Below, piece by piece: positions 44,636 through 54,168 of a DNA stretch of 64,000 nucleotides (positions within the stretch are counted from its first letter, which is position 1; the number at the start of each line of letters is the position of its first letter). The translations under genes and the position numbers were made by a program. Location of the stretch: contig JAJYBU010000002.1 in NCBI GenBank assembly GCA_021778845.1, forward strand, positions 117,484 to 181,483. Reading direction: 5' to 3'. Source of the DNA: Acidobacteriota bacterium (GTDB lineage Bacteria > Acidobacteriota > Terriglobia > Terriglobales > Acidobacteriaceae). A model generated the notes under the pieces. The model was given only the letters and a program-made list of their open reading frames with translations. It was not told the origin of the DNA and ran no database searches.

Positions 44636-47600
44636 TCATTCGGTTCCTTTTGTTGTCAGAGCCTGTGGCTTCTGTGCCGATGGCTCGCTGGCTGCGGAAT
44701 GCGATGGGACACGCACTTGATCGGCTGCACGGTCAGCGTAGACAGCCCACTCTCGCTCGACATCCTGCTGCGCTTCTTCGAGAAGCCTCTTTGCAACTTC
44801 AGGATGACTACGCGCGAGCATGGAGTAGCGAGCTTCGTTGTAGGTGTACTCCTTGAGCGGAATCGAAGGCGCCTTGGAGTCAAGCTGGAACGGATTCTTG
44901 CCCTGCTCACGGAGCGATGGGTTGTAGCGCATCAACGGCCAGTAGCCAGAGAGCACTGCCTTCTTCTGCTGGTGCATGCCGTTGGCCAGATCATAGCCGT
45001 GGGCGATGCAGTGGCTGTAGGCAATGATCAGTGCGGGACCGTCGTAGGCCTCTGCTTCCTGAAATGCCTTGATGGTCTGCATATCGCTTCCACCCATGGC
45101 GACGCGCGCAACATAGACGGAACCGTAGCTGACGGCCTCCATCGCAAGATCTTTCTTGCCTGTGAGTTTACCGCCGGTGGCGAACTTGGCGACGGCACCA
45201 CGCGGTGTTGACTTGGACATCTGACCGCCAGTGTTAGAGTACGTCTCGGTATCGAGGACGAGAACCTTGACGTTCTTGCCGGAGCCGAGCACGTGGTCCA
45301 GACCGCCGAAGCCGATGTCGTAGGCCCAGCCATCGCCGCCGACGAGCCAGACGCTCTTGCGAACCAGGGAATCGGCAACAGCGAGCAGGGTGCGTGCCTG
45401 CGGGGAGTCGACGGCTTCGAGTTTGTTGCGGACCTGCAGCACGCGCTGGCGCTGGGCTTCGATGCCGGGCTCGCTGGACTGCTCGGCCGAGAGCATAGTG
45501 GCAACAAGATCGTCTCCGAGCACCGCGGCGAACTGCTGCAGCAACATCTCGGCATACTCTTTCTGCTGGTCTAGCGCCAGGCGCATGCCGAGTCCAAACT
45601 CAGCATTGTCTTCAAAGAGTGAATTCGACCATGTGGGCCCGCGTCCGCTGCTGTTGACGGTGTAGGGCGTGGTGGGAAGATTACCGCCATAGATCGACGA
45701 GCAACCCGTCGCGTTGGCGATGAAGAGACGATCGCCGAAGAGTTGGGTGAGGAGTTTGATATATGGCGTTTCACCGCAGCCTGCACAGGCTCCGGAGAAT
45801 TCGAAGAGTGGTTCGAGGAGTTGAACGTCCTTGACCTGCCCGTGAGAGAGGCGATTGCGATCAACCGACGGCAAAGCCTGGAAGAAGTTCCAGTTCTTGA
45901 CCTCGGGCTCGCGGAGCGGTGCCTGCATCTCCATGTTGATGGCCTTGTGCTTGACTTCGCTCTTGCTGATTGCGGGGCATGCCTCGACGCAGATGCGGCA
46001 ACCGGTGCAGTCCTCGGGCGCAACCTGCAGGGTGTAGAGTTCCTGCTCCATGTCGCGCCACTTGGGCTTGGTGCTCTTGAATGTCTCGGGCGCTCCGCTC
46101 AGAAGCGCAGCATCGAAGACCTTGGCGCGGATGACCGCGTGAGGACAGACCAGCACACATTTGCCGCACTGAATGCAAAGATCCTTGTCCCACACGGGAA
46201 TCATCTGCGCAATGTTGCGCTTCTCCCACTGTGCCGTTGCTGTGGGGAAGGTTCCGCCGGGTGCGAGCGCGCTGACCGGCAGGAGGTCGCCGCGGCCTGC
46301 GGCCATCTCACCGAGGACATCGCGGACGAAGGCTGGCGCCTCGCTGGGGAACATGGGGAGAATGTCGAAGGTTGCGCTGACGTGCTCGGGAGGCACGACG
46401 CGATGCAGATGGGCGAGCGCAGCATCGACCGCCTCATAGTTCTTCTGGACCACGTCACCACGTTTGCCATAGGTCTTCTTGATGGCCTTCTTGATCTCTT
46501 CAATCGCTTGATCCCGAGGCAACACGCCGCTGATTGCGAAGAAGCAGGTCTGCATGATGGTGTTGATGCGATTGCCCATCCCTGCATCGCGAGCCACGCT
46601 GTAACCGTCAATGACGTAGAACTGGAGCTTCTTTTTGAGGAGGGTCTGCTGCGTGGTGCGCGGCAGGTGCGACCAGACTTCGTCGGGACCGTATGGCGAG
46701 TTCAGCAGAAACACCGCGCCAGGTGCCGCCGCGGCGAGAATATCCATTCGCTCAAGGAAAGAGAAATTGTGACAGGCTACGAAGTTGGCCTCGGTAATGA
46801 GGTATGTCGAGCGAATGGGTTCCGGGCCAAAGCGCAGATGCGACGTGGTGACCGAGCCGGACTTCTTCGAGTCGTAGACGAAGTAGCCCTGCACATAATT
46901 CGAGGTGCCGGAGCCGATAATTTTGATGGAGTTCTTGTTAGCGCCCACGGTACCGTCCGAACCGAGACCGTAGAAGAGTGCGCGGATGGTGCGCGGATCT
47001 TCGGTTGAGAAAGTGGGATCGTAGGCGAGACTGGTGTGGGTCACGTCGTCCTGGATGCCGATGGTGAAGTGATTCTTCGGCTGCGGCTTCTTCAGTTCGT
47101 CGAAGATGCCCTTGACCATGGCAGGCGTGAACTCTTTGGAAGAAAGCCCGTAGCGTCCGCCAATGACGATCGGATGATGTGTGAGCTGCGGTGAGGCACT
47201 GAAAAAGGACTCGCTCAACGCTGTGACAACATCCTGATAGAGCGGCTCGCCAAGTGCGCCCGGCTCCTTGGTGCGGTCGAGTACGGCGATGGACTTCACG
47301 GTCTTCGGGAGGGCGGCAAGAAATGCCTCGATGGCGAAGGGCCGGTAGAGACGGACTGTGAGCAGACCAAATTTTTCGCCTTGAGCATTCAGCCGGGCAA
47401 TCGCCTCTTCTGCCGCACCCGCGCCCGATCCCATCATGACGATCACGTGCTCTGCGTCCGGAGCGCCCATGTAATCAAACAGATGGTAGGAGCGTCCGGT
47501 AAGACTGGCGAACTTGTCCATGACGTTTTGAACAATGGTGGGACAGGCAAGATAGAAGGGATTGCAGGACTCGCGGGCCTGGAAAAAGACGTCTGGATTT

Positions 47601-48262
47601 TGTGCGGTGCCCCTCAGGATTGGATAATCCGGTGTCAGGGCGCGCTCGCGATGGGCGCGTACAAGCTTCTCATCGAGCAGTGCCAGAATGGTCTCGTCGG
47701 AGATCGCGATGGCCTTGTTGATCTCGTGTGAGGTGCGAAATCCATCGAAGAAATGCATGAACGGGATGCGCGCCTCAAGCGTGGCGATGTGGGAGATCAG
47801 GGCCATGTCGCCAGCCTCCTGCACAGAATTGGAGGCGAGCATGGCATACCCGGTTGACCGGCAGGCCATGACGTCCGAGTGGTCCCCGAAGATTGAAAGA
47901 GCGTGGGTGGCAAGGGATCTGGCTGTCACATGAATAACGTTGGAGGTGAGTTCGCCAGCTATCTTGAACAAATTAGGGATCATAAGCAACAAACCCTGCG
48001 AGGCCGTAAAGGTGGTGCTGAATGCGCCGGACTGCAGGGCTCCATGCATGGCACCAGCGGCTCCGCCCTCGCTCTCCATCTCAGCGATCGACGGGATGGT
48101 GCCCCAGATGTTTTTCTGTCCCTCTTCCTTCCACTGGTCGACCCACTCCGCCATCGTCGAGGATGGGGTAATCGGGTAAATGGCAATGACCTCTGCAAGG
48201 CGATAGGCTACGAGCGCTGCTGCTTCATTGCCGTCAAGAATAGCGATTTGTTGATCTTCCAC
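44636..48262 (-). CDS. nifJ: Pyruvate:ferredoxin (flavodoxin) oxidoreductase
   Basis: This single-chain PFOR decarboxylates pyruvate to acetyl-CoA and reduces ferredoxin. Domains follow the NifJ order: pyrimidine-binding domain with AIYPITPSSTMAEW, gamma domain, a ferredoxin-like domain with CIQCGKCVLVCP and CTGCRICVEACP, and a C-terminal TPP domain with SGACAGCGETPY and GGDGWAYDIGFGG. I prefer the GTG at 48262 (giving 1,208 residues) because GAGGAG lies six bases before it; the ATG at 48289 adds nine poorly conserved residues. It diverges from nuoA, with a CRP-type palindrome between them. Confidence 0.95.
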   Translation of the reverse strand: MEDQQIAILDGNEAAALVAYRLAEVIAIYPITPSSTMAEWVDQWKEEGQKNIWGTIPSIAEMESEGGAAGAMHGALQSGAFSTTFTASQGLLLMIPNLFKIAGELTSNVIHVTARSLATHALSIFGDHSDVMACRSTGYAMLASNSVQEAGDMALISHIATLEARIPFMHFFDGFRTSHEINKAIAISDETILALLDEKLVRAHRERALTPDYPILRGTAQNPDVFFQARESCNPFYLACPTIVQNVMDKFASLTGRSYHLFDYMGAPDAEHVIVMMGSGAGAAEEAIARLNAQGEKFGLLTVRLYRPFAIEAFLAALPKTVKSIAVLDRTKEPGALGEPLYQDVVTALSESFFSASPQLTHHPIVIGGRYGLSSKEFTPAMVKGIFDELKKPQPKNHFTIGIQDDVTHTSLAYDPTFSTEDPRTIRALFYGLGSDGTVGANKNSIKIIGSGTSNYVQGYFVYDSKKSGSVTTSHLRFGPEPIRSTYLITEANFVACHNFSFLERMDILAAAAPGAVFLLNSPYGPDEVWSHLPRTTQQTLLKKKLQFYVIDGYSVARDAGMGNRINTIMQTCFFAISGVLPRDQAIEEIKKAIKKTYGKRGDVVQKNYEAVDAALAHLHRVVPPEHVSATFDILPMFPSEAPAFVRDVLGEMAAGRGDLLPVSALAPGGTFPTATAQWEKRNIAQMIPVWDKDLCIQCGKCVLVCPHAVIRAKVFDAALLSGAPETFKSTKPKWRDMEQELYTLQVAPEDCTGCRICVEACPAISKSEVKHKAINMEMQAPLREPEVKNWNFFQALPSVDRNRLSHGQVKDVQLLEPLFEFSGACAGCGETPYIKLLTQLFGDRLFIANATGCSSIYGGNLPTTPYTVNSSGRGPTWSNSLFEDNAEFGLGMRLALDQQKEYAEMLLQQFAAVLGDDLVATMLSAEQSSEPGIEAQRQRVLQVRNKLEAVDSPQARTLLAVADSLVRKSVWLVGGDGWAYDIGFGGLDHVLGSGKNVKVLVLDTETYSNTGGQMSKSTPRGAVAKFATGGKLTGKKDLAMEAVSYGSVYVARVAMGGSDMQTIKAFQEAEAYDGPALIIAYSHCIAHGYDLANGMHQQKKAVLSGYWPLMRYNPSLREQGKNPFQLDSKAPSIPLKEYTYNEARYSMLARSHPEVAKRLLEEAQQDVEREWAVYADRAADQVRVPSHSAASEPSAQKPQALTTKGTE

Positions 48263-48313
48263 GTCGGACTCCTCGTTGTCGGTTACCATTTTCGACCTGC
48301 GTGCGGTGATTAC

Positions 48314-48331
48314 TTGTGACGATTATCACAA
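48314..48331. promoter_or_regulatory. CRP/FNR-family operator between nifJ and nuoA
   Basis: TTGTGA-CGATTA-TCACAA is a perfect inverted repeat with CRP spacing in the space between the divergent nifJ and nuoA genes. A start site 41.5 bases from its centre would fall at about 48364 for nuoA and about 48281 for nifJ, both just upstream of the preferred start codons. Confidence 0.8.
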
Positions 48332-48371
48332 CCCAGTCATTTCATGGTCTGGTAAAGTTGTAGCTAGACGT

Positions 48372-48743
48372 ATGACGAACCCTATTTATCTGCCTGTTAT
48401 CGTGTTGTTGCTCGGTGGGGCTGGCTTTGCGGTCGGACCACTTGCGCTTGCATGGGTGTGGGCACGGAAGTATTCGCCGCAGAAGTCGGGACCCATCAAG
48501 AATGCAATCTACGAGTGCGGGCTCGAGTCGACCGGTGACGCCTGGATCAAATTCAAGCCGGGCTATTATATCTATGCGATTATCTTTTTGATCTTCGACG
48601 TGGAAGCCGTCTTCCTTTTGCCCTTCGCTGTGGCATTCGGTGGCTTCACCGCGGCGGAGTCCATCGCCATGCTGGTGTTTCTGATTCTGCTGGTGGAGGG
48701 GCTCGTTTGGGCCTGCCAGAAGAACGTGCTGTCCTGGAGCTAG
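48372..48743 (+). CDS. nuoA: NADH-quinone oxidoreductase-type subunit A
   Basis: The 123-residue protein has three transmembrane helices and the loop that contacts subunit J and H: KNAIYECGLESTGDAWIKF, with the Cys and Glu conserved in NuoA. It starts at the ATG at 48372; the longer frame upstream runs through the regulatory region. It is the first gene of the nuoABCDIHJKLM-M2-N operon, which lacks nuoE, nuoF and nuoG. Confidence 0.95.
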   Translation: MTNPIYLPVIVLLLGGAGFAVGPLALAWVWARKYSPQKSGPIKNAIYECGLESTGDAWIKFKPGYYIYAIIFLIFDVEAVFLLPFAVAFGGFTAAESIAMLVFLILLVEGLVWACQKNVLSWS

Positions 48744-48827
48744 CCGTTACGAGACGTATGTGTACAACAGTATCGGTGTGTCGACTGGAACAACCGATTC
48801 AACTTTGAACGCTTGAAGGTCTGAAGA

Positions 48828-49469
48828 ATGGATGAACAGCTAAAGAGTGAGTTGAGGCGGCAAGGTGTGGTCGCTACGTCTCTTCAGGAGCTCTACAACT
48901 GGGGGCGCAGGAGTTCTCTCTGGCCGTTGAACTTCGGCCTCGCCTGCTGTGCCATCGAGATGATCGCTGCCACCATGGCACGCTATGACCTGGCGCGATT
49001 CGGGGCCGAGGTCTTCCGCCCATCACCCAGGCAGGCCGACCTGATGATTGTTGCCGGTACGGTGACCAAAAAGATGGCACCACAGGTTGTTCGGCTCTAT
49101 AACCAAATGCCGGAGCCCAAGTATGTAATCTCGATGGGTGCCTGCGCCATCTCCGGCGGCCCCTTCAAACAGGGATATAACGTGCTCAAGGGCATTGATC
49201 GTTACATCCCCGTGGATGTGTATATTCCGGGATGCCCGCCACGTCCGGAGGCGCTGATCGATGCGTTTCTGATGCTGCAGAAGAAGATCGACGAACAATA
49301 TCTGACCGGGCCCAACAGGCCGCGTCACTTGAACGCAGATATGCCAAGCGAATTCGTCGTGCCGGAGTTTGGTACGCACGATCTTGTCCCTACACAGAAC
49401 AGTGAAGTGTGGAAAGCTCCGCTGGTCAACATCTCCATTGCAGGCAAGAATGAATCTGGAAGAGATTAA
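48828..49469 (+). CDS. nuoB: Complex I subunit B
   Basis: The 213-residue protein carries the terminal N2 [4Fe-4S] cluster that passes electrons to quinone. The tandem cysteines ([10 protein letters not shown]) and the two further ligands (GACAISGG and PGCPPRPEA) are all present. The C-terminal extension of about 45 residues is not conserved. It overlaps nuoC by 20 bases. Confidence 0.96.
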   Translation: MDEQLKSELRRQGVVATSLQELYNWGRRSSLWPLNFGLACCAIEMIAATMARYDLARFGAEVFRPSPRQADLMIVAGTVTKKMAPQVVRLYNQMPEPKYVISMGACAISGGPFKQGYNVLKGIDRYIPVDVYIPGCPPRPEALIDAFLMLQKKIDEQYLTGPNRPRHLNADMPSEFVVPEFGTHDLVPTQNSEVWKAPLVNISIAGKNESGRD

Positions 49470-50082
49470 GTCCGAAATCGAGACGAATGTTCCCGGTTGC
49501 CGGTTGGAGATCATCCCCAATGGCAGCCCATCGGGTCAGCACTCCCTGCTAGTCGATGCCGATCACGCGTTTGCCGCGGCGGCTTACCTGCGTGATGCGC
49601 CAAATAGGCAGTTTGATTACTGCTCCAACGCCACGGGTATCGATTGGCCTATCAAAGAGGTCTCGACCAAGGTCAAGACGAAGAAGATCGTCGACGGCGT
49701 GGAGAAGGATGTCGACGAGGTGGTGAAGACCCAGACGGGAGGATACCTGGAAGTGGTCTATCACCTGTTTTCGGTGGAACTGCGGCAAGGTCCGCTGGTT
49801 CTGCGAATGCGAACGGAGGATCGTGCCGAGCGCATTCACCTGCCGTCGCTGACACCGCTCTGGAGGAGTGCTGAGTACCAGGAGCGCGAGATCTTCGATC
49901 TGTACGGCGTTATGTTCGACGGTCACCCGGATCTGCGCAGGTTGCTGATGTGGGAAGGGTTTGAAGATCATCCGATGCGCAGAGACTATGTCGATCCCGA
50001 TGATTACGAGTACGAGCCCACTGCGCATGATGAGGTTCTGAAACGGGCTCAGGCACACGTTGCCGCGGAGGGAGGGCGATGA
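49450..50082 (+). CDS. nuoC: Complex I subunit C
   Basis: The 210-residue protein starts at ATG 49450 within nuoB. It has the 30-kDa subunit signature ending in [14 protein letters not shown] sequence ([22 protein letters not shown]) and HPMRRDY. A lysine-rich insert of about 25 residues (near 70-95) lies in the middle. It belongs to the hydrophilic arm. Ends four bases into nuoD. Confidence 0.94.
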   Translation: MNLEEIKSEIETNVPGCRLEIIPNGSPSGQHSLLVDADHAFAAAAYLRDAPNRQFDYCSNATGIDWPIKEVSTKVKTKKIVDGVEKDVDEVVKTQTGGYLEVVYHLFSVELRQGPLVLRMRTEDRAERIHLPSLTPLWRSAEYQEREIFDLYGVMFDGHPDLRRLLMWEGFEDHPMRRDYVDPDDYEYEPTAHDEVLKRAQAHVAAEGGR

Positions 50083-51239
50083 GCGTCTTGACGGATACCC
50101 CCATAGATTTGACCCCGGACCTGCCCAATGATCGGAGCGAAGGCCAACTGCTGGAAGTATCCATGGGGCCACAGCATCCTTCCACACACGGCGTCTTTCG
50201 TATGGACGTCACGCTGGACGGGGAGAAGGTCGTCAAGTTGAAGCCGGTTTTCGGCTATCTGCATCGCAATCACGAGAAGATTGCCGAGAATGAGAGCTAC
50301 CTCGGTTGCATGCCCTATACAGACCGTCTGGACTACATTTGCTCCATCACCAATAACTGGGCCTACGCCCTGGCCGTCGAAACGCTGGCGGGCATCCAGG
50401 TGCCAGAGCGCGCCGAGTATCTCCGGGTGATTACAGGCGAGTTGACACGGCTGCAGAATCACGCTGGCCTGGTCGGATTTCTCATGCAGGACATGGGCGC
50501 AAGTGGAACGCCCCTGATGTATGCGTTTCGTGAGCGAGAGAAAGTTCTCGACCTGTTTGAGGCGTTGACCGGGGCTCGCATGATGTGCAACTACATGCGC
50601 TTTGGCGGCTGTCGCGTGGACGTTCCATCTGGCTGGCTGCAGGCGGCGCAAAAAGTTATCGACGGGTTTCCGAAATTCCTAGATGAATTTGAAAGCCTGC
50701 TGATGAGCAACGAGATTCTGATGGCCCGCACCCAGGGAGTTGGTGTCGTCACTCGCGAACAGGCGATCAACGCCGGCATCAGTGGACCGATGGCAAGGGC
50801 GTCGGGAGTGAACTACGACCTGCGCAAAGTAGATAAGTACGGCATCTATGACCGGTTCTCTTTCAGGGTTCCACTCGGCGAACATGGTGACGTCTATGAC
50901 CGGTACATGTTACGTGTGCTAGAGATGCGCGAGTCGATTGAGATTCTGAAGCAGGCCATGCGTGACCTTCCTGCCGGCCCGATCATGGATCCGAATACGA
51001 AGATCCGAGGGTTCCGTCCGAAGGCGGGCGAAGCCTACGGCCGGATCGAGGGTCCCAAAGGTGAGCTTGGCTTTTACCTGATCAGTGACGGAAGCCCTAA
51101 TCCATATCGCTTCCGGGTTCGTCCCCCTAGCCTGATCAATCTGACCCTCCTCGAAGATATGTGCCTGGGTCAAAACGTGGCGGACATCGTGATCATTCTC
51201 GGAAGCGTCGATATTGTTTTGGGCGAGGTGGATCGTTGA
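50079..51239 (+). CDS. nuoD: Complex I subunit D
   Basis: The 386-residue protein is the 49-kDa subunit, which together with NuoB forms the quinone site. It contains [14 protein letters not shown] with the quinone-contacting His, [22 protein letters not shown], and the C-terminal [10 protein letters not shown] ending characteristic of the family. It overlaps nuoC (ATGA). Confidence 0.95.
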   Translation: MSVLTDTPIDLTPDLPNDRSEGQLLEVSMGPQHPSTHGVFRMDVTLDGEKVVKLKPVFGYLHRNHEKIAENESYLGCMPYTDRLDYICSITNNWAYALAVETLAGIQVPERAEYLRVITGELTRLQNHAGLVGFLMQDMGASGTPLMYAFREREKVLDLFEALTGARMMCNYMRFGGCRVDVPSGWLQAAQKVIDGFPKFLDEFESLLMSNEILMARTQGVGVVTREQAINAGISGPMARASGVNYDLRKVDKYGIYDRFSFRVPLGEHGDVYDRYMLRVLEMRESIEILKQAMRDLPAGPIMDPNTKIRGFRPKAGEAYGRIEGPKGELGFYLISDGSPNPYRFRVRPPSLINLTLLEDMCLGQNVADIVIILGSVDIVLGEVDR

Positions 51240-51326
51240 GTTTTCGTATGCAGTTCGAAGGGATCGCGCTGAGGGATTGCCCTTCAGCGGATACGACGGC
51301 ATTCAAGGACGCAGAGGGGGTCAACC

Positions 51327-51935
51327 GTGCTAGGTGAAGGCATTCTGAAAGGTCTGACCGAGACTGCGCGCAATTTTCTGGGTAGTTACGTGAATAAGGA
51401 CCGACTGACAACGGTTCAATTTCCAGAGGAACGGCTTCCGCAGATTGAGGCGACGCGCGACTTCCCCTTTCTGGTCTACGACGGCAGCGACTGGCAAGCG
51501 GGTCTGCGGTGTGTCTCGTGCCAGATCTGCGAGAAGGAGTGCCCGCCCAAATGCATCTACATCGAGAAAAGCAAGGATAAGAAGCCGGATGTAACGGGCA
51601 AGCTTCAGTTTTATCCAACCACGTTCGATATTGACATCTCGGTCTGCATGAGTTGCCAGATTTGCGTGGAGGTGTGCCCTTTTGATGCCATCAAGATGAA
51701 TGTCGAGTTCGAAATGAGCTCGGAGGATCGATTCGGTGGCCTGCTATTGCGCAAGGAGCAGTTAGCAAAATCGAACGAATACTACAACAAGATTCACCCC
51801 ACTGAGGCAGCCGCCGTGGATGCGGCTCTTGCTGAGGAACGCGCAAAGGTAGAGGCGAAGGCACGGCAGGCTGCAGAGGCAAAGGCTGCCACGCCAGCGC
51901 CAGTCGCCGCTCCTGTAGCCGGAGAAACAAAGTGA
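51327..51935 (+). CDS. nuoI: Complex I subunit I (2x[4Fe-4S])
   Basis: The 202-residue protein starts at a GTG at 51327 with GGGGG eight bases upstream. It has the two cluster motifs CVSCQICEKECPPKC and CMSCQICVEVCPFDA, which carry electrons from the input module to NuoB. A C-terminal tail rich in Ala, Lys and Glu is about 40 residues longer than in typical NuoI. The preceding gap of 87 bases is where nuoE/F/G genes would stand in many other operons. Confidence 0.94.
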   Translation: MLGEGILKGLTETARNFLGSYVNKDRLTTVQFPEERLPQIEATRDFPFLVYDGSDWQAGLRCVSCQICEKECPPKCIYIEKSKDKKPDVTGKLQFYPTTFDIDISVCMSCQICVEVCPFDAIKMNVEFEMSSEDRFGGLLLRKEQLAKSNEYYNKIHPTEAAAVDAALAEERAKVEAKARQAAEAKAATPAPVAAPVAGETK

Positions 51936-51989
51936 CGAACTCATTGGCCAATCACGGAACATGTAACTTGCGGCGGACGGTGCGGACTT

Positions 51990-53165
51990 ATGCCTGAAAT
52001 GATCGATCAGATCTTCGTGTTGCTCAAGCACTGGCTCATGGCCTATGTGCCCGGAACCCTCCAACCGATAGCCTCTGCGGTGCTCTCCGTCGTCCCTGTT
52101 CTCATTGCCTTCCCGTTGTTGTTTGCTATCACGACCGTGCTTGAACGCAAGGGACTGGGACGAATGCAGAACCGCTACGGTCCGAACCGTGTAGGTCCGT
52201 TTGGCATTCTGCAACCTATGGCAGACGGCATCAAATCGCTGACCAAAGAAGATATTATTCCCCGCACGGCAGATCAGGCAGTTCACTTCCTGGCGCCAGT
52301 CATGCTGGTTATTGCTTCCTTTCTGGTCTATGCGGTGCTGCCCATCGGCAAGAATATGGTGATCGCCAATCTAAATACTGGCGTCCTATTTTTCTTCGCT
52401 GTTGGCTCGATGGTGGAACTCTCCGTTTTTATGGCCGGATGGTCCAGCCGGAGTAAGTATTCCCTGCTCGGTGCGATGCGGGCTATTGCCCAGATGATCA
52501 GCTATGAAATGCCGCTGGTGCTTGCATCGGTCGTCGTGATCATGGCCGCCGGTTCCCTATCGACCGTAACGATTGTAAATATGCAGGCGAGTTACACACG
52601 GATATGGCCACATTGGTATGTATTTACGCCATGGGGGCTAACCGGATTTGTGCTTTTTATGATTGCGGCAACTGCGGAATCCAATCGCTGTCCTTTCGAT
52701 ATGCCCGAAGGGGAATCTGAAATTATTGCCGGTTATTATATTGAATACTCCGGCTTCAAGTTTGCCCTGTTCTTTCTTGGCGAATACCTCGGAATGTTCG
52801 CCACGAGCGCGATGGCGATTACGCTCTTTCTAGGTGGCTGGGCCGCTCCCTTTTCGTTCCTGACGTGGATTCCCTCGTACGTGTGGTTCTTCGCGAAACT
52901 GCTCACCATCATCATGGCTTTCATCTGGATCCGTGGCACGCTTCCCCGCCTCCGGATGGATCAACTCATGAACTTTGCGTGGAAGTTCATGTTGCCCCTA
53001 TCGCTTATTAATATCGTCGGAGCTGGCGTATGGCACTTCATGCCTGCAGGATTTGCACGATGGTTGATTGTTAGCTTGCTCGTTGTTGTTTCATGCGCAT
53101 TGTTAAGCCGTGGACTAAGACGTGGCAAATCATTTTACGTGCGCACGTATCGCTTCGCCAGTTAG
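51990..53165 (+). CDS. nuoH: Complex I subunit H
   Basis: The 391-residue protein has eight to nine transmembrane helices and family motifs: ERKGLGRMQNRYGPNRVGPFG, NRCPFDMPEGESEIIAGYYIEYSGF and RGTLPRLRMDQLM. It couples quinone reduction to the membrane arm and lines the quinone channel. Its short C-terminal tail is basic. A CRP-type palindrome follows its stop codon. Confidence 0.96.
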   Translation: MPEMIDQIFVLLKHWLMAYVPGTLQPIASAVLSVVPVLIAFPLLFAITTVLERKGLGRMQNRYGPNRVGPFGILQPMADGIKSLTKEDIIPRTADQAVHFLAPVMLVIASFLVYAVLPIGKNMVIANLNTGVLFFFAVGSMVELSVFMAGWSSRSKYSLLGAMRAIAQMISYEMPLVLASVVVIMAAGSLSTVTIVNMQASYTRIWPHWYVFTPWGLTGFVLFMIAATAESNRCPFDMPEGESEIIAGYYIEYSGFKFALFFLGEYLGMFATSAMAITLFLGGWAAPFSFLTWIPSYVWFFAKLLTIIMAFIWIRGTLPRLRMDQLMNFAWKFMLPLSLINIVGAGVWHFMPAGFARWLIVSLLVVVSCALLSRGLRRGKSFYVRTYRFAS

Positions 53166-53168
53166 ACA

Positions 53169-53184
53169 TGTGACGAACGTCACA
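53169..53184. promoter_or_regulatory. CRP/FNR-family operator between nuoH and nuoJ
   Basis: TGTGA-CGAACG-TCACA is a perfect palindrome beginning three bases after the nuoH stop, 65 bases before the nuoJ start. A TATCTA sequence at 53213 could be a -10 box. It may give the membrane-arm genes a second, internal promoter. Confidence 0.65.
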
Positions 53185-53248
53185 GGGTTGTAGTGTTCAG
53201 TATGTTCATCTGTATCTACTTACTTTGCAGGGTCGGATTCGTTTCAAG

Positions 53249-53749
53249 ATGACAATTTCATTTTTGCTACTCGCCGCAATTACGATCACCGGGACCGCCG
53301 CAGCGATGAGCCTGAAAAATCTGGTGCATTGCGTCCTCGCGCTAACGCTTGGCTTGGTCGGACTGGCCGCTCTCTATTTACGACTCGGAGCTCAATTCGT
53401 CGGCTTTACGCAGATTCTCGTGTATGTCGGTGCGGTTGCCATTCTTGCGGCGTTCGCCATCATGATGACGAGAAGCGCGGAGCCCTCCGAGTTGAGCAGA
53501 TCCTCCTCTATCCGTTTTTCCGGCACCCTTATCGCATTGATGGTGTTTGCTGTTCTTGCATGGGCCATCTGTTCGGGAACCAGCGCGCTGCAAGTACCGG
53601 GACCACAGCCTGAGGCTTCGGTCCATCAGATCGGCCTTGCGCTGATGCATCTGTTTGTCCTGCCACTGGAAGTCATCGGTATTCTCTTAACAGCCGCACT
53701 CATTGGAGCTGGCGTCCTCGCAATGGATGAAACACGGAGGGCGCAATGA
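53249..53749 (+). CDS. nuoJ: Complex I subunit J
   Basis: The 166-residue protein has five transmembrane helices. The third helix carries the characteristic bulge region VGFTQILVYVGAVAILAAFAIMM. It starts at ATG 53249, eight codons into the open frame, and its stop overlaps the nuoK start. Confidence 0.93.
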   Translation: MTISFLLLAAITITGTAAAMSLKNLVHCVLALTLGLVGLAALYLRLGAQFVGFTQILVYVGAVAILAAFAIMMTRSAEPSELSRSSSIRFSGTLIALMVFAVLAWAICSGTSALQVPGPQPEASVHQIGLALMHLFVLPLEVIGILLTAALIGAGVLAMDETRRAQ

Positions 53750-54057
53750 CTCCGATGTCAGCCTATCTTCTCTTGTCAGCACTGCTCTTCTCCATCGGCC
53801 TGGCAGGTGCGTTGACCCGGCGTAATGCAATTCTTGTTCTAATCGGCATCGAATTGATGCTGAACGCGGCAAACTTGAATTTTATAGCTTTTTGGCGCTA
53901 TGGGCCCCACCCTGAAGCATTGACTGGAATCATGTTTGCTATTTTTTCCATAAGTGTTGCCGCGGCAGAAGCTGCTGTCGGTTTGAGCATCATCCTCGCC
54001 GTGTACCGACATTCTAGAACAACGGATTTAGACCAGATGAACTCGATGAAGGGCTAA
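53746..54057 (+). CDS. nuoK: Complex I subunit K
   Basis: This 103-residue protein has three transmembrane helices with the conserved membrane glutamates in LIGIELMLNAANLN and SVAAAEAAVGLSI. It sits at the proton channel linking NuoJ to the antiporter-like subunits. ATGA overlap with nuoJ. Confidence 0.95.
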   Translation: MTPMSAYLLLSALLFSIGLAGALTRRNAILVLIGIELMLNAANLNFIAFWRYGPHPEALTGIMFAIFSISVAAAEAAVGLSIILAVYRHSRTTDLDQMNSMKG

Positions 54058-54168
54058 GCAGCGGATGAGAAACGTACTAGGTAGCAAGTTTCACTATTCC
54101 AGATTTGCCTCCTATTTAGAACACCAACAGAGTCTTATTATTCACCTGCAACGATTTACTGGCGCTCA

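Noticed and set aside
45743..47008. 421-codon open frame on the plus strand
   Set aside because: It is antisense to nifJ, which has complete, recognisable domains.
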